Made by a program: the position numbers and the translations under genes
Assembly: GCA_963575745.1 (NCBI GenBank)
Contig: CAUYUJ010020524.1
Location: 27,206-91,205 of the forward strand
Direction: 5' to 3'
Origin: Prorocentrum cordatum
Lineage: Eukaryota > Sar > Dinophyceae > Prorocentrales > Prorocentraceae
Length of the DNA stretch: 64,000 nt
The notes under the pieces: model-generated
Seen by the model: the letters and a program-made list of their open reading frames with translations, nothing else
Databases searched by the model: none
Told to the model about the DNA's origin: nothing
Part shown: positions 26,815 through 37,966 of the stretch, one piece after another
Numbering within the stretch: position 1 is the first letter of the stretch
How the letters are laid out: the number at the start of each line of letters is the position of its first letter

Positions 26815-29770
26815 GAAAAGTGGCGCGCGGGGGCCAGGTAAGCGTCACGGCCCGCAGGGCCTGGCGTGGCACTGCGCGAGACTTTCCTCTCCCGCGCACC
26901 CCTGGCCTTGGCGGCGGCCTTCGCTCCTCCAAGATTGCGCCCTCGCGCCCTGGCCGCCCGCTTGGCGACAGAGCCGACGACTGTTGCAGACGGGCGGGCT
27001 GGATCTGCGACGCTCGCCCGGGCCGCCTCCTGCGCCGCCGCAGCAAGATCGGGGGCGGCCTCCGCGAGAAGGCGAGTGCGCTGGCTCGGGGAAGCGGCCG
27101 CCATTGCGTCGATGGCAGCTGCTCGCTTGCGACCGAAGCCTACCTCTGACCGACGTCTTGGCCGAGGCTCCCTCGTAATTCCCTTGTCGGTCTCTCGGCC
27201 CTCCTCGCTGCTGCGGTCTTTCAAATTGAGCGCTCGTGTTGCTGGAGCACGCGCCTGCGCCGGCGCCTGCCAGGCTCGCCCCGCTCGCGCTGCTCCAGCC
27301 ACGCGCGCGGGAACTGCCAGGGGACGCCGCGCCCGCGAGAGCGCAGTCCTCCGCGGGCACGTCGAGCATTCGAACCCTGTCGGGGCAATGGTGCTCGGAG
27401 AAACGGCGCAATCGCCGCCCCACGTTGCCCGTGGACGTCTTCCACGCGAAAAAGAGCTCCACCGGCCGCCGGCCGCTGGCACTCTCAGGCCACCCCGCTG
27501 CACCGCGGCCCAAGCCTGCCGCGCAGTGCCCCCATCTCGACGATGCATCTCGGCGCGCTTCAAAATGCGCCGCAGCTGGGCGATGGCCTGCCGCTTAGGA
27601 AGGCCTGCCCCCCTTGCGGATGCGCATCAAACATGCCTCGGCCTCTGACGCAGACCCAGTTGCGCCCGCGTCTGTTGCAGACAAAGAAGAAGGCAGACGG
27701 GGCGCCGCACAAGCATGCGACCAATAATGATCTGGCCGATGCAGCTTCATGTTCTCCTTCGCGTTCGCCGCGATCACCTGCGCCCGTCGCTCGGCCGCGC
27801 GGGCGGTTTCCCTGGCCCGGGGCGCCGCGATCCAATCGCCGACGCCTACAATGCGCGCGCTGTTGCGGCATGGGCACCTGGACATCTGCCGCAAAAGCTC
27901 GAGGGCGATGACAATGAAACTGCAGGGGGCGCCCAACGTCGCCCCATCGATGAACAACGTGTTCAGCCTTGCGAGGAACAAGGCGGCCCTGGCATGGGCG
28001 GCGGCGGCGGCGGGGTCGTCAGCGCCCCCAGCTGCGGCCCGCGAGTAATGCTCCGCGGCCAAGTCCGCCGGCAAGCCGCCGAGCAGCAGACGCGCGCTGT
28101 TCTCGCCCCCGAGCCCTTTCAGGAAAGATCGGGCGCGAATGGGCCGATCCTCGCTCTCCTTGGATTCCTCTCCGAGCGCATTGAATGCGACGCTCCACCG
28201 TCGGCTTTCCCGCGCCAGGGGCCCCGCCCGACTGTTGAAACGTTGGGGGGGCCAAACCATAGTTTTGGGCGAACGCGATCTCGCCTTCCAGCTGGCGCGC
28301 CCCCGCTGCGGCGCGGAACGCGCTGGGCGCAGTCAGACACCTGGCCAGACTTGGAGGCTGCTTGCCCGTTACCAGCTGCATGTCAGATATCGCGATATCG
28401 CTGCCCTCCTTTGTCATTGAATTGCCGAGCAGCTTCTGGGCCGACTGCGCTTTGCCCCAAGCGTGAAACGCCAGCCGCGAGAACGTGCCCGTTGCAGCCA
28501 GGGGTGCGTATTGATCCGCCCCATCGCTGCACCATGCCCGCATCTCCTCTCGCACATGCTCGCGCAGCTCCACGCCCGCCCCCCCCCCCCCCTGCCGCCT
28601 GGCCCGCGCGACGCGCGCGTTCCTGCAGCATGGGGGCCTTGCCGTCGCAATCCACGGCCCGCGGGAACTCCCGCGCCCCGATCGCCCGGCCCACGATCCA
28701 GGCCCCTTCAGGGCCCAGCTGTTCCAGCCAGCCTGCCCTGAGACCGTCGCTCGGGAGAAAGTCCAGGGTCTTTGGAATAGACCGCAGCGCAGTGCCGATC
28801 TCGGCCCGGCACGCGCGGTCGAGACCGTCCGCGCCAACCGAAAACCACACTCTCTTTGAGAATCCTCTGGGTTCTGAGTTTTTCGCATTGAGCCATTACG
28901 GACACCACCTGGCGGCGCTCTTGCGAAGACTCCAAAGCTCCGCGGTAGCCCCCGAGCCGAGGAACGCGCCCCGCCGCGCATCGAAATTTCTGATGGAACT
29001 GGACGTCTCCAAGAGTGCGCGGGCGGCGGCCACTGCGCGGCAACCAGGGCGCGGGTCGGCAGCTGTTGCGGCTTGGGACGGCTGTGGCTGTTGCGCAGCT
29101 GTTGCAGCTGATATCCAAGAAGCTGTCGCGGCTGCTGCGGCTTGGAACGCCTGCACGGGGGGGCCCTAGTGCGCGCCTCCCACTCGAACCCGCTCTTGCC
29201 GCGCCGCTCTGCTGCCTGGCGCCCCTCGCTCTGCGCGTAGTGCACGAGGTTCTCGCGACGTCGGAAACTCCCGCCACCCTGGCCCATGGTGGATTTGCAA
29301 CGAGAGCACGTGAACGCCGAGCACAACAAGCATACTGAAAATTGACCACCTGCGCAGCCCATGCAAGTTTCAAGCTTCAGGGTTACTGGGCTCGTCGCAG
29401 ACAGGGTGGCGCTCCAAGACATCTTGTTTGTTGTCCAAAATTCGCACGCGCCGCAAACCATGACGTGCTTTGGGTAGTCGTGGCCGTTGACGTGCTCCCC
29501 CAGGGCCATGGGCGCAGGCTCGAACTTCTCGACTGTTTTGCTCGGGGCGGCCTCAGCCTTAGCCTGCGCTGTTTCAGCTACGGACGCCTCGCTGCTGGAG
29601 CCGCTGCCCTCTGCGGAGCCGCGGCTGGAGCTGCTGCTGGAACCGCTGCTGGAGACATGTTTGCAACTGTCGGCCTCGGCAACTCCAGCGGCGTCGGCAA
29701 CTCCGTCGGCGTAGTCGGCGTCGGCGTCGTCGGCGTCGGACACTACTACGTCGGCTTCGGCGCCCGAGCT
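26815..29770 (-). pseudogene. Frame-broken coding region of unknown function, Cys-rich N-terminal part
   Basis: Non-repetitive minus-strand coding-like sequence spread over all three frames. Right end: VMVCGACEFWTTNKMSW, LETCMGCAGGQFSVCLLC and FTCSRCKSTMGQ (about 29,465-29,290) give several C-x2-C pairs, suggesting zinc binding. It continues through KSGFEWEARTR, then (after a G7 run near 29,160) another frame with SVGADGLDRACRAEIGTAL and LEQLGPEGAWIVGRAIGARE. After a long G run (about 28,577-28,590) it resumes as ELREHVREEMRAWCSDGAD and AFHAWGKAQSAQKLLG, and further left as FLKGLGGENSARLLLGGLPA and AALFLARLNTLFIDGAT. Frame changes fall at homopolymers, so base-call errors are as likely as mutation. 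No family recognised. An acidic Ser-rich stretch precedes the Cys-rich part. Confidence 0.45.
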
Positions 29771-29777
29771 GTTGCAA

Positions 29778-30062
29778 CCAGGGCTCGAAGGGGCCGCAGG
29801 GCTCGAGGGGGCCGCAGGGCTCGAGGGGGCCGCGCGGCTCGAAGAAGTCGCGGGGCTCGAGGAGGCCGCGCGGCTCGAGGGGGCCGCGCGGCTCGATGAA
29901 ACCGCGCGGCTCGAGGGGGCCGCAAGTCTCGAGGAGGCCGCGGGGCTCGAGGGGGCCGCGCGGCTCGAAGGGGCCGCACGGCTCGAGGAAGCCGCGCGGC
30001 TCGAGGGGGCCGCACGGTTCGAGGAGGCCGCAGGGCTGAAGTGGGCCGCGCGGCTCGAAAGG
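29778..30062. repeat. 18-bp GGCTCGAGGGGGCCGCGC minisatellite
   Basis: About 16 units, 18 bp each, most with a CTCGAG core. Because 18 is a multiple of 3, each frame encodes a hexapeptide repeat (minus strand EPRGPL/EPRGLL; plus strand LEGAAR). Continuous frames here are by-products of the period. Confidence 0.9.
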
Positions 30063-30112
30063 GGGCGCAGGGGACGACGACATTACCTGGCTTGAGCCAT
30101 GTCGTACGGAAG

Positions 30113-30223
30113 ATGATGGTGACGGTGATGGTGATGGTGATGGTGATGGTGATGGTGATGGTGATGGTGATGATGATGATGATGATGCTGATGATGCTGC
30201 TGCTGCTGCTGCTACTGATGATG

Positions 30224-30255
<32 letters not shown>

Positions 30256-30269
30256 GATGCTGATGATGC

Positions 30270-30331
<62 letters not shown>

Positions 30332-30390
30332 GTGATGGTGATGGTGATGGTGATGGTGATGGTGCTGGTGGTGATGGAGATGATATGTGT
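30113..30390. repeat. (GATGRT)n microsatellite
   Basis: GATGGT hexamers, then GATGAT with some GCTGAT, then GATGGT again. Confidence 0.95.
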
Positions 30391-30469
30391 TGTCTCTCTA
30401 AAATAGGATGGTCACCAGCATCACCATCGACAACAGCATCACCAGGAAAACCAGACTGGTTTTCCTGGA

Positions 30470-31800
30470 GATCCCGAGGATGTCTCAAGCGAAACGGGCC
30501 TGAGCACTTCGCGAACAGCTTCTAGGAACCCTGAGTTGTGATCCGCCGAATCGGGCCAACGCACCTCAAGTCGGGGCATCTTGGAGCCTGGGGTTTCAAG
30601 GATATCTCAGTCGCGAGCACCTCGCGAAACGCATCTTGGAACCCAACGGTGTGAGGACGTGTTGGAAGAAATGTTCCAGAACACCTCATGTCAGGGCATC
30701 TCGGAGCTTGAACGTGACTGGATCCCCATCAACACTCGGCTGGCACGCGCCAGAGGCGGCTTTGGACTCCGTTCGCTTGGTTCCCCAGACAACTGCGCTG
30801 ACTGGGATTATGTTCAGATGTGCCGCGCTGTGCTGCGAGTTATGGGCGACGATACCTTCGCCCACACTGCTACCTTCGCCGTAGACTTTCGCACGAGACA
30901 TCCTCACGACTCTGAGCTCAGAGATGCTCCGACCTGAGGTGGTCTGGCCAATTTCGCCTGAGACATCCTCTCAACTCTGGGCTCGGCAACTCCATGACCT
31001 GAGGTGGTGTTGCTCGTTTCGCGTGAGACATCCTCCCACCTTTGGGTTCCGAGATGCCGTGACCTGAGTGGTCCAGCCCTTTTCTCCAAAGGCATTTTCG
31101 CCACTCTGAGCTCAGAGATGCCCTGACCTGAGGTGGTCCAGCCAATTTCGCCTGAGACATCCTCGCAACGCTGAGCCCAACGATGCTGCGCGCGAGGTTG
31201 TCGGGCCAATTTCGCCTGAAACATCCTCGAAATTCTGGGTTTCGAGATGCTGCGCGCAGGGTGGTCTGGCCCGTTTCGCCAGAGACGTCTTCGCAACACT
31301 GCGCTCGAAGATGCCCTGATCTGACATGGTCCAGCCCGCCTCGCCTCAGACAATCTTACAACTCTGGGCTGAGAGATGCCGTGACCTGAGATGGTCCGGC
31401 CCTTTTCGCCTGGGACATATTCGATGGGGCTCCGAAGTGTCCGGACTTAAAGTGATCCAGCCAATTTTGCCTGCGAGATCCTCGCCGCTCGGAGCTCACG
31501 GATGCCGCGCAAGAGGTTGCCCAGCCAATTGCGCCTGAGACATCCTCGCAACACCAGGGCTCGAAGATGCTGCACGGGAAGTGGTCCGACCAAGTTCGCC
31601 TGAGACATCCTCGCGCCTCCTGGGACATCCTCGCGACTCTGGGCTTGGAGACCTGCAATGGTCCAGCCTGTTTTGCCTGCGGCCTTCCTCGCAACTCTGA
31701 TATCCGAGGTGCCGCGTGCGAGGTGGTCTGACCGACTGCGCCAGGGGCATCTTCCCGACTCTGACCTCCGAAATGCCGTTTCACCTGACACATCTGCGAA
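30470..31800. repeat. ~65-bp tandem array with a TTTCGCCTGAGACATCCTCG core
   Basis: About 14 diverged units of 61-75 bp between 30,892 and 31,790: core, then CAACTCTGGGCTC, GAGATGCCGTGACCTGAGGTGG and TCCGGCCCG. Inverse-orientation copies of the core lie at about 30,476 and 30,600. Short frames on either strand are translations of the unit. Confidence 0.9.
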
Positions 31801-31839
31801 ACTCTGGCCTCCCAGTTGTCGCGCTGGGGGTGCTTCCTC

Positions 31840-32590
31840 GTCGCCATCGTCGTCGTCGTCGGCGTCGTCATTGACATCGTACCCGTCGTCGTCGTCTCCG
31901 TGTCGTCGTCGTCGTCGTCGTCTTCTTCGTCGTCGTCATCACCACCGCTGTCCTCGTCGTCGCCGCCGCCGCCGAAGCCGCCGCTGTCGCCGCCGTCGTC
32001 GCCATTGTCTTGGGCATGGTCGTCGTCGGTGTCGTCGTTGCCGGCGCCGCCAAGGCCGCCGGCGCTGTCGTCATCGTTGTCGTCGTTGACATCATCGCGG
32101 CACGCGCCGCTTTCACCCTGGTGGTCGTGACAGCCGTCGCCGCCACCGTTTCCGATGATGGCGTCGTCGTCGTTGCGTGGTCCTTCTCCTCATTTTCTGC
32201 CTCGTCCCCGTCCTCCTCGTTGCCTTCTCATTATCTTGCCCCTGCCTTTCCCCCCGTCGCCGGACCCCACATAAGGTTCACAAAAAATCCACATAGGAAA
32301 TCGACGTCGTCCACGTCGCCGCCGCAGCGGTGGTGATCGTCGTCGCTGTCGTCGTCGTCGCATCGCCATCGTGGTCGCCGCCGCCGCCGCTGCCGTCGAC
32401 GCCGTCGTTGCGGTCGCCCCCGCACACGTCGTCCGCACCACCGTCGCCGTCGACGCTGTCGCGTCGTCATCTTACTCGTCGCTGTCGCCGCGTTCGTCGT
32501 ACCGTAGTCGGCATCGCCTTCACCGTCGCCGCTGCCACGGGGCGCTTCGTCGTCGCCGCCGTCGTCAACGCCGACGCCGCCAAGGACTCT
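31840..32590. repeat. (CGT/GTC)n triplet-rich tract
   Basis: Imperfect GTC/CGC/CGT triplets for about 750 bp with short unique islands (32,255-32,310). Frames are low-complexity. Confidence 0.85.
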
Positions 32591-32875
32591 ACCAAGGGAG
32601 TTCTACAATGGCGCAGCGACAAAACCAGGGAATGCCCTTCAATGTTCTGCCTGCTCCTTGCGCGCGCTCGCCGCCCTCTTGGCGCCGCGGGAGCGCGTCG
32701 GCTGCCCCGCAGCGCGTGCGCTGGCTTCCCCCCGGCGGGAACATCATTTCGAATCCACTTGCCAACCACTCACCAGAACTGCTCGTCACAACCGTTCGTC
32801 AGGTCACAGGGGGGATGCGCAGATTCCTTCGACGCCTATAAACAAAAAGAAGCAAAAGGAAAACAACGAAGAGCT
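32591..32875. other. No gene recognised
   Basis: Mixed GC-rich DNA without motif or repeat. Confidence 0.5.
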
Positions 32876-33350
32876 CTGAGTTACAAGGATGTCTCGGGCG
32901 AGTCGAAGATCACCATAGGTCAGGACATACATGGGCCCAGAGTTGCGACGATGTCTAAGGCGAAAAATGCCCCAAGCCAAGAGTTGCGAGGATGTCTCAG
33001 GCGAAACTGACAGGACCACCAGTTTCGTGGCATCTCGGGGCTCACAGATGCCGCAAGAAAGAGTGTCCGACCTCTTTCGCATGAGAGGTCCTCGCAATTC
33101 TGAGCTCCCAGATGCCGTGACCTGAGGTCCAGCCCGTCTCGCCTAAAACACCCTCGTAACTCTGGGATCCTATGCCGTGACCTGAAATGGTCCAACCCCT
33201 TTCGCCTGAGACATCCTCGCAACTCTGAACTCCCAGATGCCGCGCGAGCGTTGGTCCGGCCCGTTCGCCGGACGCATCCTCGCAACTCGAAACTCTCAGA
33301 TGCCGTCACCTGATTTGGTCCGGCCCGTTTCGCCTGAAACATCCTTGCAA
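32876..33350. repeat. Second block of the ~65-bp repeat, both orientations
   Basis: The left part carries the core inverted (GAGGATGTCTCAGGCGAAAC near 32,885, 32,948 and 32,985). From about 33,070 rightward it is direct (near 33,080, 33,140, 33,198, 33,270 and 33,325). The switch in orientation falls near 33,030. Confidence 0.85.
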
Positions 33351-33354
33351 GTCT

Positions 33355-33530
33355 GGCTGTGGCTGGCGCTCTGGCGAGAGTGCCATCCCAGAAAGGGGTG
33401 TGGCCGGCGCGCAGGCGACAGCACCATTCCTTCGACAGAACTGTTGCCAGCGCTCAGGCGACAGCGCACCACTCCCGATCAGGGATGTGGCCAGCGCTCA
33501 AGCGAGAGCAACATTCCGACACAGGAGCAT
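33355..33530. repeat. ~43-bp tandem repeat, four units
   Basis: Units start TGTGGCCGGCGC/TGTGGCCAGCGC and continue TCAGGCGACAGC; four diverged copies in a row. Confidence 0.75.
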
Positions 33531-33559
33531 GGCTGGACTTCCAGGTGTAGGCCGCGCTT

Positions 33560-33900
33560 GCTGTCTTCCTCCTCCTCCTCCTGCTCCTCCTTCTAGTCCT
33601 TCTCCCCCTAGCTCTTCCCAAACCTCCCCAGTCTTACCCCGTACTCCTCCTCCTCCTCCTCCTCCTCCTCCTCCGCCTCCTCCTCGTCCTCCTCCTCCCC
33701 TTCTTTTGCCTCCTTGTCTCCTCTGCCCGCTTCTCCTGCGCCCTCCCCCCCCTCCCTTCCTCCTCCTTCTCCTTCTACCATTCCTTTGCCTCCTTGTCTC
33801 CTCTGCCTGCTTCCCCTCCTTCTCCTCCTCCTCCCCCTCCTGCTCCTCCTGCTCCTCCTCCTCCTCCTCCTCCTCCTCCTCCTCCTCCTTCTCCTCGAAA
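33560..33900. repeat. (CTC)n polypyrimidine tract
   Basis: About 340 bp of interrupted CTC/TCC triplets, pyrimidine-rich on the plus strand. Confidence 0.9.
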
Positions 33901-34407
33901 GAGCGTCGACTCGGCTTGGGAACTGCGCGTGGCAGCCAAACTCTGAAAGTATGGGGGGGGAGGGGGAAGGAACGGCGGGACGGAAGGGGAGAGACGGAAG
34001 GAGTGGAGGACACGGAGGGGAGAGAGGAGTTTTCTTCCTTCCAGTCGCGCGGGCGCGGGTCAAATTACTCGCGTCCAAAACCGCCCGTCGACGCGACAAA
34101 CGCCAGCCAATTTGGCCGTGATGCGCAGAAGAGTGCATTAGAATATTGCTTGCGCAGAGCAGGTACGGAGGTAGAGGTATGGATGTATGGAGGAATGGTG
34201 GTATGGATAAGAAGAGGAGGAGTGGAAGCATAAAACTCTGAACGCATGTAGGTGCATGCAGCTATGGGCGCGCGCGGGCATGGATGAAGGGCCGCATGGA
34301 TGCGTGGAGTCTGAGAGTGTGGGACTATGGATATGTGGATGTATGGTGTTGCATGGTCAAGGACATCTGGAGGCATGGAACTATATATACACACACAGAT
34401 ATAAACA
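33901..34407. other. No gene; purine-rich DNA with GTATGGA repeats
   Basis: GGAGAGA-rich DNA followed by short GGTATGGATG-type repetition (about 34,165-34,380). No convincing frame. Confidence 0.5.
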
Positions 34408-34447
34408 CTAGAACCACGCGCGCGCTTCGCGCGCGCTTAGGTTCTAG
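34408..34447. repeat. 40-bp palindrome with TTCG loop, copy 2
   Basis: Identical to the copy at 21,145-21,184. Confidence 0.85.
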
Positions 34448-35275
34448 CTAGGAGGCGAGCTTGAGTCAACGAAAGTCGCAGGGAAGGGGGCAGGGGGAAG
34501 AAGGCCAGAGAGCGCTGAAGGATACAAATACTGGAACCCTCTTGTGATTTTGTGGGGGGCCTCGTCCGGCCGCTCGCTGGGAGTTTGACGTAGCTTCTCG
34601 GGAGCCTCTGAACCTGTCGGGGGCCTCCTGGAAGCAGGTTCGAAGCATTTTGGGGGCCGATTTGGGGCTTCTCGGGGCCTCCTTTGGGCCTCTTGGGGGT
34701 CTCCTGGGGCCTCTTGAGGGGCCTCCTTGGGGCCTCCTGGCGGCCTCTTGGGGCGGAAGGCTCGAGCTTGCGGTTCGTGGTCCCCCTCTGGGCCCCCTCT
34801 TGGGCCCGTCTTGGGGCCCTCTTGGGCCATCTTGGGCGCCTCTTGGGCCGTCTTGGGGCCCTCTTGGGCTGTCCTGGGGCCCTCTTGGAAGCTTCTTGGG
34901 CCGTCTTGGGGCGGTCTTGGGCGCCTCTTGGGCCGTCTTGGACGCGGTGAAAGCCCAAGAGGCGAACATGCGAAAAATATACGTTTTCCCATAGGAATGG
35001 CACGATTTTTGCTTCTTGGGCCTCTCTTGGGCTGCCTCTCGGAGCGTCTTGGAGGCTTCTGGGACCTTCTTGGTGTCATGACAGGCGTCTTGGAAGGCAT
35101 CTGGAGCCATCGGAGCGCGTTCCGAAGCCGCCTGCGAACGATCTTGGACGGCGTCCGGCGGTCCGACGAGCCTCCGGGCCCCCCGGGGCCCACATTTGTG
35201 GTCGGGGTCCCGGCCCCGGGCCCCCGGACCCGGTGCGCCGTTATATGTATATATCTGATGTAACCATATTATATA
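34448..35275. repeat. Repeat module bounded by two TTCG palindromes; empty-site paralogue of element C
   Basis: Starts GGAGGCGAGCTTGAGTCAAC, then CTTGGG-type minisatellite, an AT-rich core near 34,965-35,010, more minisatellite, and a GGGCCCCCGGACCCGGTGCG to TATATGTATATAT end. Positions 34,449 to ~34,930 are almost the same as 40,224-40,277 joined to 47,069-~47,515, i.e. the flanks of element C without the insertion. Confidence 0.85.
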
Positions 35276-35309
35276 ACCATCGCGCGCTTCGCGAGCGCTC
35301 AAGTTCTAG
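35276..35309. repeat. TTCG palindrome, copy 3 (left arm truncated)
   Basis: ACCATCGCGCGCTTCGCGAG...AGTTCTAGC: the right arm is kept, the left CTAGA is missing and one inner base pair is changed. Confidence 0.7.
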
Positions 35310-35620
35310 CTAGGCCCGACAGGCTAACGCATGGAATATCACTTGTTGAATCGCCTTGTGCATCTAACGACCTTGTTGGAGTCCCTGCGCAAGCCTCGGA
35401 AGCGTATAGAAGGGGAAATGCGGAAACCACAGGATCATCAATTTCCTTTAGGTGTTCGATGATTTGGGACCCTCGAAGGCTTCCTGGGATATTTGTTCGA
35501 TGGTGACGGGGGTCTTAATGATGGTCTGATGTGCAAAAATAAACGGGGGGTCAATTTAAATTGGCCTGGCGAAGGACCCAACCAGATGCAGTTGTGAGCA
35601 CCGCTGTTGTAGCCATCGTC
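35310..35620. other. No gene recognised
   Basis: AT-richer than neighbours, without repeat or convincing frame. Confidence 0.5.
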
Positions 35621-35624
35621 TTCG

Positions 35625-36015
35625 GTGGAGCCCCCTAGTAGGGCCACGAAGCGTTGTACTGTGTGGGGGAGACGCATGCGGACTACGCCACTGGAACATT
35701 TGGTGGAGCCCCCTTGTAGGGCCACGAAGCGCTGTACTGTGTGGGGGAGACGCATGCGGACTGCACAATTGAGACCTTCGGTGGAGCTCCCTATGGGGCC
35801 ACGAAGCGCTGCACTGGTGGGGGAGACGCATGCGGGCTGCGCCTCTGGGACCTTCGTCGGAACTCCCTGTGGGGCCACGACGCGCTGTACTCGGTGGGTG
35901 AGACGCATGCGGGCTGCGCAATTGAGACCTTCGGTGGAGCTCTCTATGGGGCCACGAAGCGCTGTACTGGGTGTGGCGGACGCATGCGGGCACCCCCACT
36001 GGGGCCTTTGGTGGA
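35625..36015. repeat. 77-bp tandem array, 5 units (paralogue of 24.55-25.02 kb)
   Basis: Five units with GGAGCTCCCTATGGGGCCACGA, GAGACGCATGCGG and GAGACCTTCGG elements. The next ~450 bp on the right also align with 25,010-25,470, including the AT-rich core and an identical CGCCATTGGTCGTTCCCGC-like segment, so the whole ~850 bp is a duplicated block. Confidence 0.9.
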
Positions 36016-37442
36016 GGTCCATAAAACCCTCTCGGGCCGTCCTGTGCGCCTCCGGCGCCGTCTTGGGGCCCTCTTGGGCCGTTTTGGGGCCGTTTTCAAA
36101 GCCTCTGGGGCTGTCTTGCAACGGAAAATATGACCTCTGGGGCCGTTGTGGAGCGTCGGAAAATTTAAAAGGCGAGAACATGGAAATCCTTCAAAAACCT
36201 TTGGATAAGCAACAAGTTGTGACTCCCGGGGCTCATTTGGAGGCATCTTGGAAGTTTCTGGGGGCGTCTTGGAGGCCTCTTGGATAGTCAAGGGCTAACT
36301 CTGGCCGCCTTGGCCATCTTGGCCGCCATTGGTCGTTCCCGCGGTCTGGAAGCGCCATGTTTGGCGATCCGCAGGCCGTATCCGGGCGATCTTACGGCGC
36401 CCCGGGCGCCCCAGCAGAACCCCCGGAACACCCCAGTCCCCCAATGGGGACACAGGTCACGGACGGGAAACCGTAGGTTTTCGCTCGAAGAGGTTCCCAG
36501 GAGGGCTCCAGGGTCCAGCAAAAGGCACCAAGAGGCCCCCAGGAGGCCCAGAAGACGCTCCAAGACAAATTCAAAGAAACGTCCCAAAAAGGTCTAAACG
36601 CACTGCAAACTCGCTCTGCGGATGAAGCCGGGAGGCGCGGTACCGGCCAGATGTCAGGGGATATGTAGGACCCCCGAGTAGGAGTTCCACTTTGATGAAA
36701 CACAATTTTTGTAATTCCCTCTCCTTTTTCCCAAATCCTCGATCTTTGAGGGCTGGAAGCGGGAAAACGTGAGAAGGCGAAAAACATAGGAAAAACCATT
36801 GGAAATCAACGATGTTACCCTCTTTGGGCTCTCTCGGGACGGCTCTCGCAGCTCTCTTGGGTTGTTCTTGGAGCCTCGTCGGGGTCTGTTTGGGGCCTCT
36901 CAAGGATCGGGGGTGTGCTGGGGGCCTCTGGGGGGTCCCGGAGGCCTCTCGGAGGTCTCTGGAAGCCTCCTGCTCCCGCTCTTGGGCCCATCTTGGGCCT
37001 GTTCTGGGGTGGTCTGGGGCTGTGCTGGGCGCCTCTTCGGGAGTGTTGGAGCCTTCTTGGCCCGTCTTGGGGCCGTCCTGAAGGTATCTTGGGTGGTCTT
37101 GGGGCGGTCTTGGGAAGCTCTTCGGCGCTCTTGGACCGTTGAAGCTCGAAAACGCGAGAAGTCAAAAACATTGAAAAGACAATTGAACATATACGACTTT
37201 GGCCTCTTCGGGCCGTACCGTGATACCTATCAGACTTCTTGGGGTCTCTTGGAGGCCACCTGGGAGCCTCGAGAGACGTCGGAAGGCTGACTTGGGCTGC
37301 TCGGGAGCGTCTTGGGCCATCCTTTCGCATTCTGGGGGCTCCTGGGGGGTGTCTTGGGCCCTCCTGGAGCGCTGTGGAGGCTGCCCGGAAAGGCTGGGGG
37401 AGCGGTGTCGGGAGCGTCCCCGAGATGTGGCCATATCTTTTC

Positions 37443-37476
37443 AGCGCGTTCCAGGAGCATCTTCCCGGAACGCGCT
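37443..37476. repeat. 34-bp palindrome AGCGCGTTCC-N14-GGAACGCGCT, copy 1
   Basis: Perfect 10-bp arms with a 14-nt spacer. Confidence 0.85.
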
Positions 37477-37537
37477 CGTGGCAGGGCACCCACGTCCGAG
37501 GACGTTGGCATGGGAAACCGCAGCGCGTGATCATTCC

Positions 37538-37571
37538 AGCGCGTTCCGGCGAAGACCGTCCGGAACGCGCT
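37538..37571. repeat. 34-bp palindrome AGCGCGTTCC-N14-GGAACGCGCT, copy 2
   Basis: The same perfect arms and spacer length as copy 1; the spacer sequence differs. Confidence 0.85.
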
Positions 37572-37925
37572 TGGGCAAGCGCTGGGTTTGGGGAACCGTT
37601 CAGGCAGTTTGGGATGATCGGGGCAAGAGGCGGAAGCCATCCTCATAAGACATGCAGTCTGCCTGGAGCCGTCTTGCAGAAAACACAAGAAAAATGAGAC
37701 CCTGCAGTCGTTCCTGGAGCCGTCTTGGAGCCCTCTTGGGCTGCCCTGGAGCATGTTGGAGCCCTCTGCGGAATGGTCTTGGAGCCCGCGCCGAGGATCT
37801 GGAAAATGTCCGGGACCATCGCGGCGGCCTCCGAGGCCCGGGACGCCGAAACCCAATAAAAACAAAGGGGAAATGAGCCCCGGTACTCCCATGGAGTGTC
37901 GGGCAGCTGTTTTCGGGCCCCTGGG

Positions 37926-37966
37926 CTAGAAACATCGCGCGCGCTTCGCGCGCGCTCAGGTTCTAG
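37926..37966. repeat. TTCG palindrome, copy 4
   Basis: CTAGAAACATCGCGCGCGC-TTCG-CGCGCGCTCAGGTTCTAG; GGG/CCC outside extends the outer stem. Confidence 0.8.

Noticed and set aside
27715-29169. 484-codon plus-strand frame
   Set aside because: GC-rich antisense shadow; the natural-looking residues and Cys pairs are on the minus strand.
29574-30488. 304-codon frame with EPRGPL hexapeptides
   Set aside because: 18-bp minisatellite plus GAT repeats; periods that are multiples of 3 keep frames open by chance.
34618-34640. GGTTCGAA-like tRNA T-loop
   Set aside because: It is part of the repeat module (also at 47.2 kb); no cloverleaf can be drawn around it.
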